The translations under genes were made by a program, and so were the position numbers. A stretch of DNA of 64,000 nt, taken from positions 744,001-808,000 of the forward strand of contig NC_007510.1 of assembly GCF_000012945.1 (NCBI RefSeq), written 5' to 3'. The notes beneath the pieces were generated by a model. That model ran no database searches and was not told the origin of the DNA. It saw only the letters and a program-made list of their open reading frames with translations. The stretch is from Burkholderia lata (GTDB taxonomy: Bacteria > Pseudomonadota > Gammaproteobacteria > Burkholderiales > Burkholderiaceae). Within the stretch, counting starts at the first letter, position 1. Every line of letters begins with the position of its first letter. Below are positions 48,271 to 56,564 of this stretch, piece by piece.

Positions 48271-49184
48271 GCGCGCCGTCCGGCTGGGCAACGAGTCAGG
48301 GCACGCTGGCACGTCCGCTGGCGATCGACGGTCACGGGCTGCACACGGGGCGCCGGGTGGGCGTGCGGATCCTGCCCGTGCGTCCGGAAGAGGGTGTGAC
48401 GGGGATCGCGTTCCGTCGCGTCGCGCAGGGGCGCACGCTCGCGACGCTGCCGGTCGATCCCGCGCTGCGCCGCGCGCAGCCGCTGTGCACGATGCTGCGC
48501 AACGCCGACGGCGTCGGCGTTCGCACGATCGAGCATCTGCTCGCATCGCTGCTCGCGTGCGAGATCGATCATGCGATCGTCGAGATCGATGCCGAGGAAG
48601 TGCCGATTCTCGATGGCAGCGCTGCGCCTTGGGTGGATGCCATCCGCGCGTGCGGCCGGGTCGCGCTCGATGCGCCGAAACGCTTCATCCGCGTGCTGCG
48701 GCCCGTCGTCGTCACGGACGGCGAGGGCGACCAGCGGCGCGAAATGCGGATCGAACCGGCGCCGCGTTACGAACTGAGCGTGCGCAACGACCTGCGCGGC
48801 TTCGGCGACATGCACTGGGACGGTGCGCTGACGCCGGCCGCATTTGCGACCGAAATCGCGCCGTCGCGCTCGTACGGCCGCGTGAAGTGGGCGGTACCCG
48901 CGATCGTCGCCGGTTACCTGCGCGGGGTGCCGATCCTGCGCGGCGCGCGGCCGTCGTGCACCGCGTCCATCGTCGGCAATCGCGTGCTGGGCGGGATGCG
49001 GCTGCCGGAAGAGTTCGTCCGGCATCGCGTGCTCGACCTGGTCGGCGATCTGGCGCTGGCCGGCGCGCCGCTGCTGGCGCGCGTGAGCGCGCTGCGGCCG
49101 AGCCACGAGATGAATTTCCGGCTGGTGGACGCGCTGCTGGCCGAACCGGATGCGTGGCAGTGGGCCGAGTTTCCCGACGCGTGA
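48267..49184 (+). CDS. wcbS: LpxC-family zinc deacetylase paralogue (WcbS-like)
   Basis: 305 residues homologous to LpxC: GHGLHTGRRVGV, VRTIEHLLASL, EVPILDGSAAPWV, RSYGRVKWA and EEFVRHRVLDLVGDLAL. Compared with E. coli LpxC, the zinc ligands (H90, H253, D257), the general base E89 and the catalytic H280 in RPSHEMN are all conserved. It should therefore be active, but it lies in the capsule PKS operon, not the ftsZ-lpxC cluster. The substrate is unknown: an N-acetyl (or other N-acyl) group on a capsule lipid is the natural guess. ATGA coupling to wcbR, 64 bp before wcbT. Confidence 0.85.
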   Translation: MSAPSGWATSQGTLARPLAIDGHGLHTGRRVGVRILPVRPEEGVTGIAFRRVAQGRTLATLPVDPALRRAQPLCTMLRNADGVGVRTIEHLLASLLACEIDHAIVEIDAEEVPILDGSAAPWVDAIRACGRVALDAPKRFIRVLRPVVVTDGEGDQRREMRIEPAPRYELSVRNDLRGFGDMHWDGALTPAAFATEIAPSRSYGRVKWAVPAIVAGYLRGVPILRGARPSCTASIVGNRVLGGMRLPEEFVRHRVLDLVGDLALAGAPLLARVSALRPSHEMNFRLVDALLAEPDAWQWAEFPDA

Positions 49185-49248
49185 CACCACGCTTTTTCAT
49201 GACGCGCGGCGTAACATAGCGTCTTTTCGAGATACAGCGAAGGAAGCA

Positions 49249-50577
49249 ATGGCACTGGGAGAGCATCTTCGCCAGCAACTGGCGGCGAAAGCGCTGAAAC
49301 GGCAACTGGAGCGCGCAACTGATGCTGCCGCGGCACCGGGCGTGCCGGGCACGCTGGCCGCGCAGACCGCATCGGCGCGCAGCCGCTTCGAATCGATGCC
49401 GCAGTATCAGCAGGTCCGGATCATGCGCGAGATGGGCGAGAAGCTGCGGGTCGACTCGCCGTTTTTCCGTGTGCACGACGGCGTGGCCGGTGCGACGACG
49501 CAGATCGGCGGCCGCGAGTACCTGAACTTCGCGAACTACAACTACCTCGGCCTGGCCGGCGATCCGGCCGTGTCGTCACGCGCGAAAGCCGCGATCGACC
49601 GCTACGGCACGTCGGCTTCCGCGAGCCGGATGGTCGCGGGCGAGCGCCCGGTGCAGCGCGACCTCGAGCGCGCGCTGGCCGCGTTCTACGAGACCGACGA
49701 CTGTGTCGCGTTCGTGAGCGGCCATGCGACGAACGTGACCGTGATCGGCGCGCTGTTCGGCCCCGGGGATCTGGTCGTCCACGATTCGCTCGCGCACAAC
49801 AGCATCGTGCAGGGTGCGCAACTGAGCGGCGCGAAGCGGCTGAGCTTCGCGCACAACGACTGGCAGGCGCTCGACGAACTGCTGTCGCGCGTGCGCCGCG
49901 AATACCGGCACGTGCTGATCGCGATCGAAGGGCTGTACAGCATGGACGGCGATTTCCCCGACCTGCAGCGCTTCGTCGACGTGAAGACGCGCCACGGTGC
50001 CTTCCTGCTGGTCGACGAGGCGCATTCGCTCGGCGTGCTCGGCGCGACCGGCAAGGGTATCCGCGAGCACTGCGGTGTCGCGCCCGACCAGGTCGACATG
50101 TGGATGGGCACGATGAGCAAGACGCTGGCCGGTTGTGGCGGTTTCATCGCCGGCTGTCAGCCGCTGGTCGACATGCTGCGCCATCTGGCGCCGGGCTTCC
50201 TGTACAGCGTCGGGCTCGCGCCGACGCTCGCCGAAGCATCGCTGGCTGCGCTCGAGCGCCTGCAGGCCGAGCCGCAGCGCGTTGCGCAACTGCAGGCGCG
50301 CGGGCGGCAGTTCCTGACCGAGGCGCGTGCCGCGGGGCTGAATACGGGCACGAGCGCCGGGTTCGCGGTCGTGCCGGTGATCACGGGGAGCTCGCTGAAG
50401 GCCGCGCAATGGGCCAATGCGATGTTCGACGAAGGGATCAACGTGCAGCCGATCTTCTATCCGGCCGTCGAGGAAAAGGCGGCGCGCCTGCGCTTCTTCA
50501 TCTGCTCGACGCACGAGCCGGAGCAGATCAGCCGGACGGTCGCCGTGTTGTCGCGTCTCGCGGGGCGCAGCGCATGA
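49249..50577 (+). CDS. wcbT: alpha-oxoamine synthase (WcbT-like, AONS/SPT family)
   Basis: 442 residues, about 50 more than typical 8-amino-7-oxononanoate synthase because of a charged N-terminal extension (about 1-65). PLP binding: VDEAHSLGVLG with D256/H259, DSLAHNSIVQG (H183), and the Schiff-base lysine K291 in TMSKTLAGCGG. This family condenses an acyl thioester with an amino acid and releases CO2, making an alpha-aminoketone, as serine palmitoyltransferase does. With a PKS lacking a thioesterase, it is the probable release enzyme. AAGGAAG precedes the ATG. It overlaps the GNAT gene (ATGA). Confidence 0.87.
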   Translation: MALGEHLRQQLAAKALKRQLERATDAAAAPGVPGTLAAQTASARSRFESMPQYQQVRIMREMGEKLRVDSPFFRVHDGVAGATTQIGGREYLNFANYNYLGLAGDPAVSSRAKAAIDRYGTSASASRMVAGERPVQRDLERALAAFYETDDCVAFVSGHATNVTVIGALFGPGDLVVHDSLAHNSIVQGAQLSGAKRLSFAHNDWQALDELLSRVRREYRHVLIAIEGLYSMDGDFPDLQRFVDVKTRHGAFLLVDEAHSLGVLGATGKGIREHCGVAPDQVDMWMGTMSKTLAGCGGFIAGCQPLVDMLRHLAPGFLYSVGLAPTLAEASLAALERLQAEPQRVAQLQARGRQFLTEARAAGLNTGTSAGFAVVPVITGSSLKAAQWANAMFDEGINVQPIFYPAVEEKAARLRFFICSTHEPEQISRTVAVLSRLAGRSA

Positions 50578-51248
50578 CGCTGGCCGGCGCGTTCGCGCAA
50601 GCGGTTCCGCGCGCCGGTGAGCGCGTGCGGTTTCGCTCGGCCGATGCGGGCGACGCGGCAGCGTGTGCACCGCTTGTGTTTGCGTCCGGCGTGGCCGAAT
50701 TCGGGTTCTTTCTCGGCGAAAGCGACGCACGCTGCATCGCCTTCCTGCAGCAGGCGTTCCGGTCGCGTCACGGGCGCTTCTCGTGGCGCCGGCATCGTGT
50801 CGCGGTCGCCGACGACGGCGCCGTGCTCGCCGTGATGGCGATTCACGACGGGCAGCAGACGATGTTCGACGACGTGCATGTCGTGTGGGCACTGGCGCGT
50901 TGCTTCGGCGTGCGCCGCACGATTGGCCAGTTGTTGCGCGGGCTGATCCTCGAAACGGAAATTCCGGCGCCGAAGCGCTCGCAGATCCTCGTCGCGCATT
51001 GCGCAACCGACGAGCGGCAGCGCGGCACGGGGATCTTCAGCGCACTGTTTCGCGATGCGCTGGACACCGGCGCATTGCCCGGCGACGGCAGTCGCGACGT
51101 CGTGCTCGACGTGCTGACCCGCAACGTGCGGGCCCGCGTGCTGTACGAACGGCTCGGATTCACCGCGCTGCCGCGGCCGCGTGCCCGTTCGCGCCGGCTA
51201 CCGGCCGAACTCGATTCGATCCGGATGCGGCTTTCTCGCCGCGTCTGA
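50574..51248 (+). CDS. GNAT-family acyltransferase of the wcb operon
   Basis: 224 residues. Motif A of the GNAT fold is seen in VAHCATDERQRGTGIFSALFRDAL (RQRGTGI binds the CoA pyrophosphate), followed by DVLTRNVRARVLYERLGF (motif B). It begins inside the wcbT stop (ATGA), so it should be made together with it. It could N-acylate the aminoketone from WcbT, giving a ceramide-like product, or acetylate the sugar chain. It converges on the amidotransferase gene with only a 24-bp gap and no clear terminator. Confidence 0.75.
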   Translation: MTLAGAFAQAVPRAGERVRFRSADAGDAAACAPLVFASGVAEFGFFLGESDARCIAFLQQAFRSRHGRFSWRRHRVAVADDGAVLAVMAIHDGQQTMFDDVHVVWALARCFGVRRTIGQLLRGLILETEIPAPKRSQILVAHCATDERQRGTGIFSALFRDALDTGALPGDGSRDVVLDVLTRNVRARVLYERLGFTALPRPRARSRRLPAELDSIRMRLSRRV

Positions 51249-51272
51249 CGGCGCGAATGACAGCCCGTTGCG

Positions 51273-52106
51273 TTACTTGTGCCGCGGGCTGAACGGCCGC
51301 TGCTGCACATCGGCGCCGTGCGCGACGATCGCCATGCTTTCCGGTACTTCCTCCCACGCACCCCGCAAGTCGACGAGCGGCTCGGACACGACCATGAACG
51401 CGTCGTCGCCGGCTTCGGCGATGCGCGGGTTGTGCGGATACAGCTCGTGCAGGTGCTTGAACGACGTGCTGTGGAACAGCGAACGTGACTGCCGTTCGCT
51501 CGAATAGCGCACCGCGATGATCCGTTCGCCGTCCGTCGCGCAGATCGTCATGTTGAGCGGGTCGGCCACGCGATGCCGCGCGGCGGTTTCCTCGACCACG
51601 CCGACCATCCGCTCGAGCGCCGGCAGCGGCGTCTGCTCGAGGCCGTAGGTCAGCGCGAGGCGAAACATCAATTCGGAGTCGGTCGAGCCTTCGAGCGTCG
51701 GGAACAGCGCGGGATCGACCTTCATCGTCAGGTCGCGGCGCAGCTTGTGAAAGTCGCGGATCAGCCCGTTGTGCGCGAACAGCCAGCGGCCGTGGCGGAA
51801 CGGGTGGCAGTTGGTTTCCTGCACGGGGGTGTCGGTGGCCGCGCGGATATGCGCGATGAACATCCGCGAACGGATCGCGCGCGCGGCTTCGCGCAGGTTG
51901 CGGTCGTTCCACGCGGGATGCACGGAGCGGTAGCGGAACGGGAGTTCTTCGGGGCGCCCGTACCAGCCGATGCCGAAGCCGTCGCCGTTGGTGGTCGTCG
52001 CTCCCAGCTCCGAATGCAGGCTCTGGTCGATCAGCGAATGCTTCGCGCGGAACAGTACGGTTTCGAGATGAATCGGATTACCCGTATAAGCGAGCCAGCG
52101 GCACAT
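51273..52106 (-). CDS. class II glutamine amidotransferase (YafJ-like)
   Basis: 277 residues starting at an ATG (GAAGGAG upstream) whose second residue is Cys2, the N-terminal nucleophile after Met removal. Motifs CRWLAYTGNP, GIGWYG, FIAHIRAATDTPVQETNCHPF and FAHNG match the class II glutaminase fold. It releases ammonia from glutamine; the acceptor is unknown. A longer upstream start would bury the Cys and is rejected. Convergent with the capsule operon. Confidence 0.92.
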   Translation of the reverse strand: MCRWLAYTGNPIHLETVLFRAKHSLIDQSLHSELGATTTNGDGFGIGWYGRPEELPFRYRSVHPAWNDRNLREAARAIRSRMFIAHIRAATDTPVQETNCHPFRHGRWLFAHNGLIRDFHKLRRDLTMKVDPALFPTLEGSTDSELMFRLALTYGLEQTPLPALERMVGVVEETAARHRVADPLNMTICATDGERIIAVRYSSERQSRSLFHSTSFKHLHELYPHNPRIAEAGDDAFMVVSEPLVDLRGAWEEVPESMAIVAHGADVQQRPFSPRHK

Positions 52107-52254
52107 GGAGCGCTCCTTCACGATGGATCGTTCAGCATGGTAGCCGACTTCGCGGCGCATCCGTGCCTGAGCGCACGCGGCCGGTCAATCGGGCAGGTAC
52201 GCTGGCCAATCTTCATACATCGGTTGCCGGCCCGGATGCGCGACGCGCAACCGG

Positions 52255-52286
52255 GCGGCCATGCGGCCAATGCGGCCAATGCGGCC
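52255..52286. repeat. short tandem repeat of a 9-bp unit
   Basis: GCGGCCAAT is repeated head to tail (GCGGCCAT, GCGGCCAAT, GCGGCCAAT, GCGGCC) in the intergenic region upstream of the amidotransferase gene. Copy number variation is possible, with no known function. Confidence 0.8.
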
Positions 52287-52325
52287 GGGCGCCGCCACCT
52301 GACGGCAGCGCCGCGGCCGTCAAGC

Positions 52326-52655
52326 TCACTCGCCGAGCGCGTCCATCACGCGTGCCGAATAGACAAGCGCCGCACCCGCGTTCAGTGCAATTGCCACGCC
52401 GAGCGCTTCCGCCACTTCCTCTTTGGTCGCGCCATGCTTGGCCGCTTCCGCGGTGTGCACGGCGATACAGCCGTCGCAGCGCGTCGTGACGGCGACCGCG
52501 AGCGCGATCAGTTCGCGCGTCTTCGCGTCGAGATGGCCCGTCTTGGCACCGGCGCCCGACAGCGCCTTGTAGCCGGCCAGCGTATCGGGCGACAGCTTGG
52601 CGATCTCGCCGATGCGCGTCGAGAGTTCCTTCCGGTATTCGTTCCAGTTCAGCAT
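52326..52655 (-). CDS. carboxymuconolactone decarboxylase/AhpD-family protein
   Basis: 109 residues, the usual size. The core TRCDGCIAVHTAEAAKHGATKEEVAEALGVAIALNAG has a CxxC with a following His, as in AhpD-type peroxidase partners. It may be a thiol-dependent peroxidase or a small decarboxylase-like protein; the substrate is unknown. It is divergent from the AraC-type gene and may be controlled by it. Confidence 0.9.
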   Translation of the reverse strand: MLNWNEYRKELSTRIGEIAKLSPDTLAGYKALSGAGAKTGHLDAKTRELIALAVAVTTRCDGCIAVHTAEAAKHGATKEEVAEALGVAIALNAGAALVYSARVMDALGE

Positions 52656-52784
52656 GATGCGTCCTTTCGAGTAGGGGTGAGGAAGGCGGCGGGCGCCGCG
52701 ATCTCGGGCGATGCAGGGCTATTCTGATCGTTCGCGCTGAGGGTTTCGATACGCTAGAGTGTCAATTTTTAGCGCGATCGTCTC

Positions 52785-53732
52785 ATGGATGCGTTGAGTC
52801 AACTCCTGTCGCTGGGCCGCAGCCATGTCGAACTCGACGTGCGCTGCCTGCTCGACGGGCCGTTCGCGATGCCGCACGACCCGCTGCCGTCCGGCGAGGC
52901 GGCGTTTCACCTGGTGCTGGCCGGAACCTGCCGGCTGCGTACCGCGGACGGGCGCACGCTGCAACTCGCCGAAGGCGATTTCGTGCTGCTGCCCGCAGGT
53001 GGCGCGCACGATCTGCTCGACGCAGGGGCCGGCCGGTCGCGGCCGGTTGCGGCGTTGCGCGAACAGGGCGCCGGCGGCGGCGCGGTGCTGCCGGTCAAGT
53101 CGAACCTCGATCCGGCCGAACCGGGTGGCGCGAGCGTGGACCTGCTGTGCGGACGGTTCGTCTATGCGCGCGGCGCGGGCGAACTGCTGATGCGCACGCT
53201 GCCGCATGTGCTGCATGTCGGGTTGCGCGAGGCGTCGGGGTTCGCGCCGCTGCAACTGCTGACGAGCGTGCTGCGCACCGAGGCATCGAACGGGCAGCCG
53301 GGCGCCGGCGCGATCGTGAACGCGCTCGGCCAGGCGCTGCTCGCGTACGCATTGCGGGCATACGGTCGCGGTGCACGCGTACCGTCCGGCTGGCTGGCGC
53401 TGGCGGCCGACGCGCGGCTCGGCCCGTCGGTCCAGGCCGTGCTGCAGGCGCCGGAAAAACCGTGGACGGTCGAGTCGCTCGGCGACGCCTCCGCGATGTC
53501 GCGCGCGACGTACGCGCGGCATTTCCGCGAGCGGGCCGGGATGAGCGTCGGCGCGTTCGTCGCGCAGATCCGGATGATGCACGCGTGCGCGCTGCTGCTG
53601 GACACGCAGCGCGGGCAGGCGGAGATCGGCCAGGCGGTCGGTTACCAGTCCGAGGCCGCCTTCGGCAAGGCGTTTCGCGCGGTGCTCGGCACGACGCCGG
53701 GGCGCTGGCGGCGGGCGCAGCGCGAATTGTAA
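52785..53732 (+). CDS. AraC-family transcriptional regulator (cupin_6 type)
   Basis: 315 residues. The N-terminal cupin-like domain has FHLVLAGTCRLRTADGRTLQLAEGDFVLLPAGGAHDL. The C-terminal AraC DNA-binding domain (about 215-312) has two helix-turn-helix units, with SLGDASAMSRATYARHFRERAGMSVGAF and IGQAVGYQSEAAFGKAFRAVLGTTPG. It probably controls the divergent AhpD-like gene by sensing a small molecule; the target is only inferred from the 129-bp shared spacer. Confidence 0.92.
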   Translation: MDALSQLLSLGRSHVELDVRCLLDGPFAMPHDPLPSGEAAFHLVLAGTCRLRTADGRTLQLAEGDFVLLPAGGAHDLLDAGAGRSRPVAALREQGAGGGAVLPVKSNLDPAEPGGASVDLLCGRFVYARGAGELLMRTLPHVLHVGLREASGFAPLQLLTSVLRTEASNGQPGAGAIVNALGQALLAYALRAYGRGARVPSGWLALAADARLGPSVQAVLQAPEKPWTVESLGDASAMSRATYARHFRERAGMSVGAFVAQIRMMHACALLLDTQRGQAEIGQAVGYQSEAAFGKAFRAVLGTTPGRWRRAQREL

Positions 53733-53834
53733 GACTGCAAGCGCGGCGTCTTGCCGCGCACCAAAGCTGCTACCATGCGCGAAACGCAGTTCAACGAAAA
53801 CGATTTCGAACAAGAAGAAAGAGAGGGCAAAGCA

Positions 53835-54278
53835 ATGAACCAGACCACCATCCAGCAGCCGTCGTTCGCGTTCGTGGCCGCGTCGTGGGCCGCGCTGCTC
53901 GCCGGTTTCGCGGCATTCCTGATCGGTCTCTGGAACGCCGGCATGCAGCTCAACGAGAAGGGCTACTACTTCACCGTGCTGGTGTTCGGTCTCTATGCGG
54001 CAATCTCGCTGCAGAAAAGCGTCCGCGACCGCGCGGAAGGCATTCCCGTCACCGGCATCTACTACGGCCTCAGCTGGATCGCGCTGCTGCTGTCGATCGC
54101 GCTGCTGGTCGTCGGCCTCTTCAACGCGACACTGCAACTGAGCGAGAAGGGCTTCTACGCGATGTCGTTCGTGCTCGCGCTGTTCGGCGCGGTGGCCGTG
54201 CAGAAGAACACGCGCGACCTGCAGAACGCGAAGCCGCGCTATACCGACGCCGAATCGGCGCCGTCCGTCCAGGAGTGA
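53835..54278 (+). CDS. YiaA/YiaB-family inner-membrane protein
   Basis: 147 residues with two repeats of a pair of helices: FVAASWAALLAGFAAFLIGLWNAGMQLNEKGYYFTVLVFGL and IYYGLSWIALLLSIALLVVGLFNATLQLSEKGFYAMSFVLAL. Each carries the family LxEKGxY motif, so it is an internal duplication. Function is unknown. The ATG at 53835 has GAGAGGG upstream; in-frame ATGs further 5' would add an acidic tail. Confidence 0.9.
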   Translation: MNQTTIQQPSFAFVAASWAALLAGFAAFLIGLWNAGMQLNEKGYYFTVLVFGLYAAISLQKSVRDRAEGIPVTGIYYGLSWIALLLSIALLVVGLFNATLQLSEKGFYAMSFVLALFGAVAVQKNTRDLQNAKPRYTDAESAPSVQE

Positions 54279-54289
54279 CGGCACGCGAA

Positions 54290-54316
54290 GCGGGCGCCAT
54301 CCAGGCCGCCCGTTTT
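54290..54316 (+). terminator. probable terminator after the YiaA-like gene
   Basis: CGGGCG (54291-54296) pairs with CGCCCG (54307-54312), 10-nt loop, followed by TTTT. It separates the YiaA-like gene from the operon that begins at 54418. Confidence 0.5.
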
Positions 54317-54417
54317 GCGACGACGGTCGCGGGCGACCCGCATTCGCCGATGCGCCGCGGGCGCTCCGCCCATTCGTTTCATCCATGCCGGTGTGCATGA
54401 CGATGGAGATATTCCGG

Positions 54418-55482
54418 ATGCCAGACTTCACAGAAACCACGCGGCACACCCGCGCGGCTGCCCGTGCCGTGGCGGCGCAGGCCGCGCTCGTGCTGGAGAC
54501 GAACAACCTGCGCGGCGGCGCAGGGCTCGCGCAGGCCGTCGACAGCCTGAAGCGCCTCGTATCGGCGCTGTCGAAGCAGACCGTGCCGCCCGCGGCGCTC
54601 GCACAATGGATCATCACGCACGACGGGCTGCCGGCCGATGCGTGCGCGGAGATCGCTGCGCTGGCCGGCCGCCCGATCGACTTCGTCGAGATCGGCGCGA
54701 GCACCGGCTACTACGATGCGAAGAACGACGGGTTCGATCGCGTCGACGCGGCCCGCTGCGACATCGTCGTGTTCGGCGATGCCGATTGCCGGCCGACCGA
54801 CGACTGGCTCGAGCACCTGCTCGCACCGTTCGCGCGCGAAGCCGGTGATGCGCCCGTCGCGGTGGCGGGGCGCACCAGCTATGCGCCGAACGTGCTCGGC
54901 ATCGCGCTGACGTCGATCGATTTCATGTATTTCCCGAGCCCGCTGCGCGACGGCGCGACGCGCAACTTCTACGCGAACAACGTCGCGTTCCGGCGCGAGG
55001 TGTTCGCGCAATTCCGCTACGAGCCGCTCGACGGCGTCTATCGCGCGCATTGCCAGGTGATGGGGCTGCGGATGCAGGCAGCCGGCGTGGCCGTCGAGTT
55101 CGCACCGGCCGCCCACACCGAACATCGGCTGCCGGACACGCAACGCGAATCGCTGAAGCTGCGCTGGATGCGCGGCGAGGACAGCGTCGGCCTGACACCG
55201 TATCTCGTGAACGCGTACCTGCCGCGCGGCTGGCAGTGGCTCGGCCGCAGCGGCCCGCTCGGCCCGTTCTGCGTGATGGCGATGCGGCTCGGCTACAGCC
55301 TGCGCGCGCTGAATCGCCAGCAGTTGCCGCCGCTTGGCGCCGCCCGCTATCTCGCGGCCATCGGCGTCACGATCGCGGCGTCCGCCGTGGATACGCTCGG
55401 TGCACTCGCGCGCGGTTTCGGTCTCGCCGGGCGTGCATCGGCCCGGCGCGATCTCGAAGCGCTGTCCTATCACCGTCATTGA
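54418..55482 (+). CDS. glycosyltransferase family 2 protein
   Basis: 354 residues, starting at an ATG 9 nt after GGAG. The GT-A core has IVVFGDADCRPTDDWLE, with the DxD metal motif, and an acceptor-side NFYANNVAFRREVF. HCQVMGLRMQAAGV and MRGEDSVG lie further on. A C-terminal hydrophobic part suggests membrane association. It probably transfers a sugar to a lipid acceptor. First gene of a six-gene operon, with a 65-bp gap to the next. Confidence 0.82.
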   Translation: MPDFTETTRHTRAAARAVAAQAALVLETNNLRGGAGLAQAVDSLKRLVSALSKQTVPPAALAQWIITHDGLPADACAEIAALAGRPIDFVEIGASTGYYDAKNDGFDRVDAARCDIVVFGDADCRPTDDWLEHLLAPFAREAGDAPVAVAGRTSYAPNVLGIALTSIDFMYFPSPLRDGATRNFYANNVAFRREVFAQFRYEPLDGVYRAHCQVMGLRMQAAGVAVEFAPAAHTEHRLPDTQRESLKLRWMRGEDSVGLTPYLVNAYLPRGWQWLGRSGPLGPFCVMAMRLGYSLRALNRQQLPPLGAARYLAAIGVTIAASAVDTLGALARGFGLAGRASARRDLEALSYHRH

Positions 55483-55547
55483 ACCGGCGCCGCGCATCGT
55501 GCGCGGCCATGACACACCGACACCCTGCATCCATCCCGACAACGACC

Positions 55548-56564
55548 ATGTCCTCTCTCGCCACCCGTGTTGCCTGCCTCGCCCTGTTTGCCGCCAGCGC
55601 CGGCGCCCATGCCGCGCCGGTCGATCATGCGGGGCGCGGGATCTACCACTTCGCATCGCAAAGCGGCTGCCCGTTCGCAAACGCGGCCTCCGCGGACTGC
55701 AATCGCGTCGCGCTCGATGCGCCGGACGTTCACGCGAGCATCGATACCGATGCGCACGCGATCGTCTTCTCGAGCGATGCGGCGCGCCGCACGAAGGACG
55801 TGCTCGGCGACGTGCTCCTGCAGGGCACGGGTGTCGACGGCGACGGCCGGCGCGTGCCGCTGAGCGTGCACGTGCTGCTGCGTCGCGACGGCGCGAAATG
55901 GGACCGCGACGTGTACGTCCACGCGCCCGTGCGCGGCACGTTCACCGAGGTCCGGATCGATCCGTATCGTGTGCGCGTGAAGGAGGGGGAAGGCGAGCGC
56001 GACGTGCTCACGCCGGACGAAACGCTGGCGCTGTTCGCGCATCCGTCGCTTGCCTCGCGGCTCGCGCGGCACCTCGTGAAAGTGAGCGCGACCGATCCGA
56101 AGCAGCCGTCCGCGGACGACATCACGATCGCGCTCGGCGTCGGCGGCCTGACGAAGTCGGTCGCGCGTGCGAGCTTTACGTCGAACGCGCCGCACGATGC
56201 CGACGTCGATCGCGCACTCGCATCCGGCACGTGGACGATTCGTTTCGATGCACTGAGCAATCACATTCCGGTGTGGGTCGCCCAGCGCGAGTTGTTCCTG
56301 TTCGGCCTCGACGGCAGCGCGCTCGTGAAGGACATGCGTGCGCGCGGCTTCAGGAAGAACGACCGGATCGAATTCGGCGCGCGTGACGGCAACGGATATC
56401 TGCGCGTCAACGGCCGCGAGGAAGCATTTGCGGGCGCGACCGCATCCGCGCACGCGTTCATGCAGGAAAGCTTCATCGGCCTGATCCTCGGATGGCGTCG
56501 CGATCCGGCCGCCGCTGCGGCGTCCGCGACGAAATCCGCGTCCGTCCGGGGTGTGCCGGCATGA
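55548..56564 (+). CDS. exported protein of unknown function
   Basis: 338 residues. The N-terminus is a Sec signal peptide (MSSLATRVACLALFAASAGAHA, cut probably after AHA). The mature part (HAGRGIYHFASQ onward) is rich in beta-strand segments and has no recognised catalytic motif; C-terminal FIGLILGWRRDP follows HAFMQESF. An upstream ATG at 55509 is possible. It belongs to the operon by the ATGA overlap with the next gene and should act in the periplasm. I do not recognise its family. Confidence 0.6.
   Translation: MSSLATRVACLALFAASAGAHAAPVDHAGRGIYHFASQSGCPFANAASADCNRVALDAPDVHASIDTDAHAIVFSSDAARRTKDVLGDVLLQGTGVDGDGRRVPLSVHVLLRRDGAKWDRDVYVHAPVRGTFTEVRIDPYRVRVKEGEGERDVLTPDETLALFAHPSLASRLARHLVKVSATDPKQPSADDITIALGVGGLTKSVARASFTSNAPHDADVDRALASGTWTIRFDALSNHIPVWVAQRELFLFGLDGSALVKDMRARGFRKNDRIEFGARDGNGYLRVNGREEAFAGATASAHAFMQESFIGLILGWRRDPAAAAASATKSASVRGVPA

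Noticed and set aside
45115..48546. Minus-strand open frame of over 1100 codons opposite wcbR
   Set aside because: It mirrors the PKS reading frame in GC-rich DNA. Composition is abnormal (very Arg/His-rich) and no domain is recognisable.
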